Source: Psychrobacter pacificensis (GTDB lineage: Bacteria > Pseudomonadota > Gammaproteobacteria > Pseudomonadales > Moraxellaceae). From it: a stretch of DNA of 64,000 nucleotides. The translations under genes were made by a program, and so were the position numbers. The notes beneath the pieces were generated by a model. It saw nothing but the letters and a program-made list of their open reading frames with translations. It did not search any database and was not told the DNA's origin. The stretch lies in NCBI RefSeq assembly GCF_900101915.1, contig NZ_FNAL01000012.1, forward strand, positions 1-64,000, read 5' to 3'. Shown piece by piece: positions 57,952 to 64,000 of the stretch. The first letter of the stretch is position 1; each line of letters starts with the position of its first letter.

Positions 57952-58626
57952 ATGACAGATTATGAACGCATCACTGCTAACCCACATTTTGATATGCTAA
58001 TGAGCGCTCACAAAGAAGTACAAACCACCCAAGCGGCGCTAGTACCAATGGTGGTTGAGCAGTCTTCACGCGGTGAACGCTCGTTTGATATTTTTTCACG
58101 CCTATTGCGTGAGCGTGTGATCTTTTTGACAGGCCAAGTCGAAGACCATATGGCCAATCTAATCGTCGCACAGCTGCTATTTCTAGAAGCTGAAAACCCT
58201 GACAAAGACATTCATTTGTATATCAATTCACCAGGTGGCTCAGTAAGTGCAGGCTTGGCAATCTTTGATACCATGAACTTTATCAAACCTGAAGTATCCA
58301 CCATCTGTATGGGCGGTGCTTATAGCATGGGCTCATTCTTGTTGGCCGCGGGTCAAAAAGGTAAGCGCTACTCACTCGCCAATGCTCGCGTGATGATTCA
58401 CCAGCCATCAGGCGGCGCGCAAGGCCAAGCGACTGATATCGAGATTAATGCTCGTGAAATCCTCAAAATCCGTGATCGCCTAAACCGCATTTTGGCTGAG
58501 CGCACCGGCCAGCCACTCGAAAAAATCGAAAAAGACGTCGAGCGCGATTTTTGGTTAGATGCTGAGGAAGCCAAAGAGTACGGTTTGGTTGATGAAGTAT
58601 TAGAGCGCCGTCCTGAATCTTTGTAA
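57952..58626 (+). CDS. clpP: ATP-dependent Clp protease proteolytic subunit
   Basis: 224-aa serine protease forming a barrel with ClpX. Catalytic triad S125 ([13 protein letters not shown]), H150 ([10 protein letters not shown]) and D199 (VERDFWLD). The nucleophile context reads GGAYSMGSF where most ClpP have GQAASMGA, an unusual but functional-looking variant. The N-terminus includes [17 protein letters not shown], required for the axial gate. AGGACTTTTCT precedes the start. A hairpin lies between it and clpX. Confidence 0.96.
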   Translation: MTDYERITANPHFDMLMSAHKEVQTTQAALVPMVVEQSSRGERSFDIFSRLLRERVIFLTGQVEDHMANLIVAQLLFLEAENPDKDIHLYINSPGGSVSAGLAIFDTMNFIKPEVSTICMGGAYSMGSFLLAAGQKGKRYSLANARVMIHQPSGGAQGQATDIEINAREILKIRDRLNRILAERTGQPLEKIEKDVERDFWLDAEEAKEYGLVDEVLERRPESL

Positions 58627-58709
58627 TCTCAAATAAGCGCTACGCCTCTCAAACGAGTGCGCCATCATAAGAATAGTTATAGTCTGTTTGTATGGTAAAT
58701 CAATATGCC

Positions 58710-58745
58710 GCTCATACCTGATAGATCGTAAGCAGGTATGAGCGT
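58710..58745 (+). other. Perfect 12-bp hairpin between clpP and clpX
   Basis: CGCTCATACCTG pairs with CAGGTATGAGCG around a 12-nt loop, 83 nt after the clpP stop and before the clpX start. It lacks a U-run, so a processing or stability element is more likely than a terminator. Confidence 0.6.
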
Positions 58746-58812
58746 TCAACCAATACAACCATCGATATGTCGCAAATAGACTAACCAGTTTTAAACTTTA
58801 GGAGCGCCTTTT

Positions 58813-60087
58813 ATGGCAGAAGATAACACCCCGCATTGTTCGTTTTGTGGTAAAGCCAAAAGTGATGTACAGCAGCTGATTGCTGCTGATGACGCCAATA
58901 TTTGCAATGAATGTATCGAGCTATGTACTGATCTAATCGCAGACAGTGCAGAACACAGCGATGACGACAGCGACGTAGATACCTCATGGGTCAACAAAAA
59001 GCTACCTACCCCAAAAGAGCTGCGTGCCAAGCTTGATGAGTATGTCATCGGTCAGGACGCTGCCAAAAAAGCGTTATCGGTCGCGGTATATAACCATTAC
59101 AAACGTCTAAAAGTCAGCCAGACACTTGCCAATAACAGCAAAAAAGCCAAAATCGGTGCTGATGACGCGATGGTAGAATTGGCAAAAAGTAACATTTTGC
59201 TGATTGGCCCAACGGGTTCTGGTAAGACCTTGCTGGCGCAAACCTTGGCTCGTCTGCTTGATGTGCCATTTGCAATGGCCGATGCCACCACCTTGACCGA
59301 AGCAGGGTATGTCGGTGAAGACGTTGAGAACATCGTGCAAAAGCTACTACAAGCGTCTGACTACGATGTGGCCAAAGCGGAACAAGGCATCATCTATATT
59401 GATGAAATCGACAAAATTAGCAAAAAAGGTGATAACCCATCGATTACCCGTGATGTATCGGGCGAAGGCGTGCAGCAAGCGCTGCTAAAGCTGATCGAAG
59501 GCACCGTTGCTGCGATTCCGCCGCACGGTGGTCGTAAGCATCCACAGCAAGAGCTGATCCAAGTCGATACCAGTAACATCCTAATCATCGTCGGCGGCGC
59601 GTTTGCAGGACTTGATAAAGTCATTCAGCAACGTACCGAAAAAGGCGGTATCGGCTTTAACGCGGATGTTAGCTCAAAAGACGACAGCCGTCGTAGCTCA
59701 GACTTGCTACAAGAAGTTGAGCCAGAAGATTTGATCAAGTTTGGTTTGATTCCTGAGCTCATCGGTCGTCTGCCTGTGCTTGCAGCGCTAAAAGAGCTTG
59801 ATGAAGAAGCCTTGGTACAAATCCTTACCGAACCTAAGAACGCACTGGTCAAACAGTACAAGTACTTGTTCGATATGGAAGGCGCTGAGATCAGCTTTAC
59901 AGATGAAGCACTTGATGCCATCGCCAAAAAAGCAATGGAGCGCAAGACGGGTGCGCGCGGTCTACGTTCTATCGTAGAAAACGCTTTGCTTGAGACCATG
60001 TATGAGCTACCTTCTATGGAAAATGCCAAGACCGTGATGGTTGATGCAGAAGTCATCAATGAAGGTAAAATACCTAAAATTGCTTAA
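58813..60087 (+). CDS. clpX: ATP-dependent Clp protease ATP-binding subunit ClpX
   Basis: 424-aa AAA+ unfoldase. N-terminal zinc-binding domain with C9, C12, C31 and C34; Walker A GPTGSGKT (residues 132-139), Walker B IIYIDEID (193-200), RKH pore loop 241-243, and the IGF ClpP-docking loop at 280-282. Arginine finger and sensor 2 ([12 protein letters not shown]) are present. TTAGGAGCGCC precedes the start. Follows clpP by 186 nt; lon, often next in other genomes, is not here. Confidence 0.97.
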   Translation: MAEDNTPHCSFCGKAKSDVQQLIAADDANICNECIELCTDLIADSAEHSDDDSDVDTSWVNKKLPTPKELRAKLDEYVIGQDAAKKALSVAVYNHYKRLKVSQTLANNSKKAKIGADDAMVELAKSNILLIGPTGSGKTLLAQTLARLLDVPFAMADATTLTEAGYVGEDVENIVQKLLQASDYDVAKAEQGIIYIDEIDKISKKGDNPSITRDVSGEGVQQALLKLIEGTVAAIPPHGGRKHPQQELIQVDTSNILIIVGGAFAGLDKVIQQRTEKGGIGFNADVSSKDDSRRSSDLLQEVEPEDLIKFGLIPELIGRLPVLAALKELDEEALVQILTEPKNALVKQYKYLFDMEGAEISFTDEALDAIAKKAMERKTGARGLRSIVENALLETMYELPSMENAKTVMVDAEVINEGKIPKIA

Positions 60088-60132
60088 TGCATAATGAGAC
60101 TTAGATGGCTCATTATTAGTAATGAAGTATTC

Positions 60133-60173
60133 AAAAAAAGCGTCTGGCCTTATAAGCCACGGCGCTTTTTTTA
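60133..60173 (+). terminator. Terminator after clpX
   Basis: AAAAAAGCG and CGCTTTTTT arms with an inner TGGC/GCCA pairing, followed by T-rich sequence. Confidence 0.85.
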
Positions 60174-60386
60174 TGTCTATCGATCGCCTAAATTATTTAT
60201 CAAAAATTTGATTAACCTTTATATTCCAAGAACACTTAACAGTATAGTGCTTTAGAGATAATGGACGCTCCTCATTACAAAATGATAGCAGTGTTTATCA
60301 ATCGCAAGTAGACCTCATGATTAATCATGCTAATGTAAATAGCAACGATGTATACCCATCATGAATAATACAAAGGACTGTTTATT

Positions 60387-61415
60387 ATGCTTAACAATAT
60401 AACCACGATGGCGTCCTCATTACGCCAGCACCTGCCCTTTTATACACCCAGCGAACAAGATAATGATATTGCACCTTATTACCAAAATCATGTCGCCGCC
60501 ATTACTGGCGCAGGTTCTGGGATGGGACGCGAGCTTGCGCTTCACTTAGCAAAAATGGGCTGTCATGTGGCGCTATCAGACATCAATGTAGAACAACTGG
60601 CACGAACCAAAGAGATGCTGGTTGGTTATGATGTTAAGGTCACCATGACTGTACTTGATGTCTCAGACAATGACGCTGTGCAAGCGTGGGCGGATAGCGT
60701 GATGCGCGACCATGGCAAAGTCAATTTCATCTTTAACAATGCAGGCGTGGCCTTCTCTTCGACGATAGAGGGCGCTAGTATTGAAGAGCTTGAGTGGGTA
60801 ATGGATATCAATTTTTGGGGCGTGGTTTATGGCACCAAAGCGTTTTTACCACTCATCAAAAATAGTGTCAAACAAAGCGAGGTGACGAGTGATAATCAAA
60901 ACGATCAACCCCGCCAGTTTAAAGAACACGGTCATGTGATCAATATCTCCAGCTTGTTTGGTTTGACCGCTCAGCCTTCATATTCTGCTTATAATGCCAG
61001 TAAATTTGCGGTACGCGGCTTTACAGAAAGCCTGCGTCAAGAGCTTAACATTCAGAATTGCGGTGTATCAGCGACCTGTATCCATCCAGGCGGTATCAAA
61101 ACCAATATTGCCAATAGCGCACGTGGCAATGATAGTACCAGTACGGTCGGTATGCCTACTGGTGATAAAGCCATTAGAAGCTTCAATAAACTGTTGAAAT
61201 TTGATGCCAGCGAAGCAGCTTGGATTATTTTACATGCCGCTGCGACCAATAAGCAGCGCTGCTTAATTGGGAATGATGCCAAAATGGTTGATGCCATTCA
61301 GCGGGTATTCCCATCACATTATAGTGAAGTTATAAACGACATCACTCAGTTATCGCGTAAACTAAAACCAAGACGCAATAACAAGCGTAGTGATAAAACA
61401 AGTACCGCACCATAA
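60387..61415 (+). CDS. SDR family NAD(P)-dependent oxidoreductase
   Basis: 342-aa short-chain dehydrogenase. Cofactor loop AAITGAGSGMGRELA (residues 37-51), NNAG in FNNAGVAF, and catalytic Ser in NISSLFGL with Tyr-x-x-x-Lys in YNASKFAVRGF. An alpha-aspartate after the second strand (LSDIN) favours NAD over NADP. An S/Q/N/D-rich insertion sits near residue 155-175, and the C-terminus is a basic tail. AAAGGACTGTTTATT precedes the start. The substrate is unknown. Monocistronic, ending in a terminator. Confidence 0.88.
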   Translation: MLNNITTMASSLRQHLPFYTPSEQDNDIAPYYQNHVAAITGAGSGMGRELALHLAKMGCHVALSDINVEQLARTKEMLVGYDVKVTMTVLDVSDNDAVQAWADSVMRDHGKVNFIFNNAGVAFSSTIEGASIEELEWVMDINFWGVVYGTKAFLPLIKNSVKQSEVTSDNQNDQPRQFKEHGHVINISSLFGLTAQPSYSAYNASKFAVRGFTESLRQELNIQNCGVSATCIHPGGIKTNIANSARGNDSTSTVGMPTGDKAIRSFNKLLKFDASEAAWIILHAAATNKQRCLIGNDAKMVDAIQRVFPSHYSEVINDITQLSRKLKPRRNNKRSDKTSTAP

Positions 61416-61433
61416 CTAACTGACGCTCCTTAA

Positions 61434-61476
61434 ATAAAAAAGCCCTACTGTTTTTGAACAGCAGGGCTTTTTTGTT
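61434..61476 (+). terminator. Bidirectional terminator
   Basis: AAAAAGCCCT-A-CTGTT pairs with AACAG-C-AGGGCTTTTT around TTTG; serves the SDR gene and the convergent PTS_EIIC_2 gene. Confidence 0.9.
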
Positions 61477-61508
61477 GTATGGTCACGAATACAAATTTTT
61501 AACCGTTT

Positions 61509-62609
61509 TTAAGGCAGCTTCATATCACCAGCGACTAGCCAGCCCATACGGCGCATGATGTAAGCGACCAAACCTGCAATCACTGCAGGCAATACAAACA
61601 TCAGAAGGACAATCGCTGTCCATAATTGGGTCGTACTCATGATTTCTTGTGATGCTTCAATAACGCCGAACACACCAACCAGACCAGCGGTACCCATGCC
61701 CGCCCCTGTCGCCGTACAAGCCAAGCCAAATCCGACAGTCGCGATAGGGCCAACGATCGCGCTCGCAATAACGGCAGGCAGCAAAACGATAGGTTTTTTT
61801 AGCACATTAGGGATTTGCAGCATGCTGGTACCCAATCCTTGAGATATCACGCCACTAAATCCATTATCCTTAAAACTGGCCACGGCAAAACCAATCATAT
61901 GCGCGGCACAGCCAACAACTGCGGCACCGCCCGCCAAACCACCAAGGCCAATCGCAATACAAATGGCGGCGCTTGATGTCGGTAGCGTCAATAAGATACC
62001 AACGACGACTGCAATCACGATACCCATCAGCAATGGCTGTAGCTCAGTTGCCGCGTGAATCCCTTGCCCAATCGCACTAACTGCCGCAACAACAGGCGGA
62101 TTGAGCAGCGCACAGACCAATAGCGCGATACCACACACTGCTAAGGGCACTAATAAAATATCGAGCTTGGTCTTGCCTGCGATCCACGTACCAGCACGAT
62201 AAGCGAATACAGACGTCAGATAAGCGCCGATTGGGTTGCCTGGCAGTGCTACAAAGGTCGCAGGGCCACCCTCTTGCGGTATGAATAGCGTTCCTGCCAT
62301 TAGTGCTTCAGAATGCGCACCCAACAGACCTGCTACAAGGCAGCTAAGCATCACCAGCGTTGGCGCTTTGAGATAATAAGCGATACCTACTCCAATACCA
62401 GCACCCATTAATATTGAAGCAAGTTTCCCGACCGCAACCAATGCTGGCAAATCTAACCAGCCACCGATTTGCGAGATAATCAAGCCAGCAATTAGTGTGA
62501 CAAATAGCCCTAACGCCATGCCCGTAAAGGCATCGATAAAGTACTTTTGAAAGAATGCTTTGATAACGCCTGCTTGCGGTACTGCTGAGGGAGATGCTGT
62601 CATAACCAT
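61509..62609 (-). CDS. PTS_EIIC_2 family membrane protein
   Basis: About 366-aa polytopic membrane protein with some nine to ten hydrophobic helices and many small residues (GIGVGIAYYLKAPTLVMLS, GGLAGGAAVVGCAAHMIGFA). It matches the PTS_EIIC_2 family, whose members include proteins named toxin regulators but whose transport substrate is unclear. No EIIA or EIIB genes are adjacent, so sugar PTS function should not be assumed. Tandem start codons at 62609 and 62603 are possible, the second having better spacing from an AAAGAG site. Confidence 0.7.
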   Translation of the reverse strand: MVMTASPSAVPQAGVIKAFFQKYFIDAFTGMALGLFVTLIAGLIISQIGGWLDLPALVAVGKLASILMGAGIGVGIAYYLKAPTLVMLSCLVAGLLGAHSEALMAGTLFIPQEGGPATFVALPGNPIGAYLTSVFAYRAGTWIAGKTKLDILLVPLAVCGIALLVCALLNPPVVAAVSAIGQGIHAATELQPLLMGIVIAVVVGILLTLPTSSAAICIAIGLGGLAGGAAVVGCAAHMIGFAVASFKDNGFSGVISQGLGTSMLQIPNVLKKPIVLLPAVIASAIVGPIATVGFGLACTATGAGMGTAGLVGVFGVIEASQEIMSTTQLWTAIVLLMFVLPAVIAGLVAYIMRRMGWLVAGDMKLP

Positions 62610-62671
62610 ACTCTTTATGAATATTTTGATTAAGGAGAAAAGATGATAGAGTGCTTAATAAATTAAAGAGA

Positions 62672-62703
62672 TAAAAAAAGCGTCATGACGACGCTTTTTT
62701 TAT
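62672..62703 (-). terminator. Terminator after SPOR gene
   Basis: AAAAAAAGCGTC and GACGCTTTTTTT around ATGAC, usable on the minus strand, ends the SPOR-protein (and argS) transcript. Confidence 0.9.
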
Positions 62704-62730
62704 AAATACAATTACTGTAAACAACTTAAC

Positions 62731-63543
62731 TTAGCGACGCTGTTCAACGATAATAGAGTCAATACCGTTATTTTGTAGGCGCTGCTGTGCTGTTGTCACT
62801 GCCTGACGGTTACTTAACGGACGCGAGATTACCTGATAGATAGGTAAGCCATTACCTGTCGTATTTTTGACTACTCTGGCATCCACGCCTGCCATCAATA
62901 CTTGGGCGCGGCGACGATCTGCTTCATCTGCATCACTAAAGCTATTGATCTGCAAAATATAGATCGCAGCAGGTTTGGCAGCTTGAACACTTGCCGTACC
63001 TGCTCCTGCATTGTTGTTACGGGTCGCAGAGTTACTGGTGTTAGGAGGTGGCGTGCCATCATAAGTTGCGTCCTCTTCAACAACAACAATATCGTCGCCC
63101 GCAGCAGTATTACTACCGCCACTGGTCTCGCCTGCAGGACTTTCCGCATTACCAAAGCTACCAGCATTATCTATACCATTAGCTGCCGTACTATCCGGCT
63201 GGGTCACGACGACATCCGGCTCAAACGCGCCAATATCTCCTATCTGATCGTTATCAATCTCAGCGATATCTTCATCAGGAATGGTTGCCATCTCTTGATT
63301 GGGCAAAATATCGTAGAATTCATAATCGCCATTATCGGTATCAGTATCTACGCGCGGCTGCACCTGCCTGTCAGGATCGTTCTCGGCGCTACCATCAGCG
63401 GGACTAAAGTTGAATAATGGTGAAAGGTAGATAAATACCCCGATCATAAGGGTCAATACTGCCCCAACAAACATCCACAATAAGCCCGATACGCTACTTG
63501 ATTTGCGCTTTTCTGTTGCGCCTTTCGGTTTTTTGGCTAGCAT
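62731..63543 (-). CDS. SPOR domain protein, FtsN-like layout
   Basis: 270-aa inner membrane protein with a short basic cytoplasmic N-terminus, one transmembrane helix (about residues 19-41, GLLWMFVGAVLTLMIGVFIY), a long acidic/Gly-Ser-Ala-rich periplasmic linker (about 45-190) and a C-terminal SPOR domain (about 195-270: YILQINSFSDADEADRRRAQ and GLPIYQVISRPLSN), which binds denuded peptidoglycan at the division site. The layout matches FtsN, but the linker is not conserved enough to name it FtsN. It lies 88 nt after argS on the same strand, as ftsN-like genes often do. Confidence 0.85.
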   Translation of the reverse strand: MLAKKPKGATEKRKSSSVSGLLWMFVGAVLTLMIGVFIYLSPLFNFSPADGSAENDPDRQVQPRVDTDTDNGDYEFYDILPNQEMATIPDEDIAEIDNDQIGDIGAFEPDVVVTQPDSTAANGIDNAGSFGNAESPAGETSGGSNTAAGDDIVVVEEDATYDGTPPPNTSNSATRNNNAGAGTASVQAAKPAAIYILQINSFSDADEADRRRAQVLMAGVDARVVKNTTGNGLPIYQVISRPLSNRQAVTTAQQRLQNNGIDSIIVEQRR

Positions 63544-63630
63544 GGATCTCGTTCTCCCTACTGAATTTAACGGTCATCATCGAATTAATGCTATTGGCTG
63601 TCTATACTCATGTCACATGTTAGAAAATGA

Positions 63631-64000
63631 CTACATAGCAGAAGGTGCTGACAAACCAAGCAGACCAAGGCCGTTCGCCAAGACCTGTCTAACTGCTTTG
63701 GACAAGCGCAAACGTGCTTGCATCAATGCCATCTCATCTGAGCTTGGTGTTTCACCTGTCGTGAGACTGACAGGCAAAATGCGATTGGTGTCATACCAAC
63801 CATGGAACAATGCAGCAAGCTCTTTTAAGTAGTTAGTCAAGACATGCGGCTCGTAGCCAGTCGCTGCACGTAATAGTGTCGCTGGATAACCAGCTAATAG
63901 TTTAATCAACTCGTCTTCATTGGGCGCATTAAGCAAATCTTGATGTGCCAAACCAACAGCATCATCTACTGCCAAATCGTAGGTTGCCAGTTTTTCTAAT
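63631..64000 (-). CDS. argS: Arginyl-tRNA synthetase (C-terminal part, runs off window)
   Basis: The visible 122 codons are the C-terminal DALR anticodon-binding domain of ArgS: YPATLLRAATGYEPHVLTNYL, LKELAALFHGWYDTNRILP, ARLRLSKAVRQVLANGLGLL, and the end GLSAPSAM resembling the ArgS terminus (LLGVSAPERM-type). The frame is open to the window edge, so the rest, including the HIGH motif, lies beyond 64000. It precedes the SPOR gene on the same strand, probably forming a small operon. Confidence 0.93.
   Translation of the reverse strand, partial: LEKLATYDLAVDDAVGLAHQDLLNAPNEDELIKLLAGYPATLLRAATGYEPHVLTNYLKELAALFHGWYDTNRILPVSLTTGETPSSDEMALMQARLRLSKAVRQVLANGLGLLGLSAPSAM

Overview
The window looks like chromosomal core sequence from a gammaproteobacterium of the Moraxellaceae, most likely Psychrobacter. 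This is inferred from protein sequence character, moderate GC, gene order (ibaG-murA-hisG-hisD-hisC, a str operon, fadBA) and AT-rich, hairpin-punctuated intergenic gaps. I see no insertion sequence, prophage, CRISPR array, rRNA or tRNA gene. About 57 protein genes are supported. Two run off the window: tuf at the left edge and argS at the right edge.

Layout. 1-4.2 kb: str operon on the minus strand (rpsL, rpsG, fusA, tuf). 4.5-9.2 kb: an EcsC-family gene diverging from a tight fabB-pabB pair. 9.2-14.5 kb: minus-strand ibaG, murA, hisG, hisD, hisC, with a perfect hairpin between hisG and hisD. 14.6-19.6 kb: secreted alpha/beta hydrolase, dolP-like BON lipoprotein, yraN, then divergent rsmI and a PfkB kinase. 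19.8-22 kb: metY and nfuA. 22.6-26.5 kb: an orphan small membrane protein, then a nicotinamide salvage cluster (NadM-Nudix fusion, NadV, overlapping SGNH hydrolase). 26.6-35 kb: rpmE2, YceI, a COG4315 lipoprotein, a large FAD oxidoreductase, LOG protein, alpha/beta hydrolase, DEDD exonuclease and M23 peptidase. 34.4-39.3 kb: phoB-phoR with a three-repeat Pho box overlapping the end of dtd, then psd, an HD hydrolase and an isochorismatase-like hydrolase. 39.6-48.5 kb: fadBA, ispA, a DUF72 protein, a small lipoprotein, sodB and rdgB. 48.9-60.1 kb: tig and clpP-clpX, with a complete minus-strand urease operon (ureD, ureA, fused ureBC, ureE, ureF, ureG, hupE/ureJ) lying between them. 60.4-64 kb: SDR, PTS_EIIC_2 membrane protein, SPOR protein and the argS 3' end.

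The least ordinary items are these: an in-frame fusion of urease beta and alpha subunits with two extra hydrophilic insertions; placement of the urease operon inside the usually compact tig-clpP-clpX block; a candidate promoter-to-terminator small RNA between ureD and clpP; a sigma-32-like promoter before clpP; a PhoR-like kinase without membrane segments; and a structured leader before nadV. Several conserved enzymes (RsmI, IspA, UreC) carry extra polar, acidic insertions at places where their relatives have short loops. Family assignments rest on motif recognition only; no database search was run.
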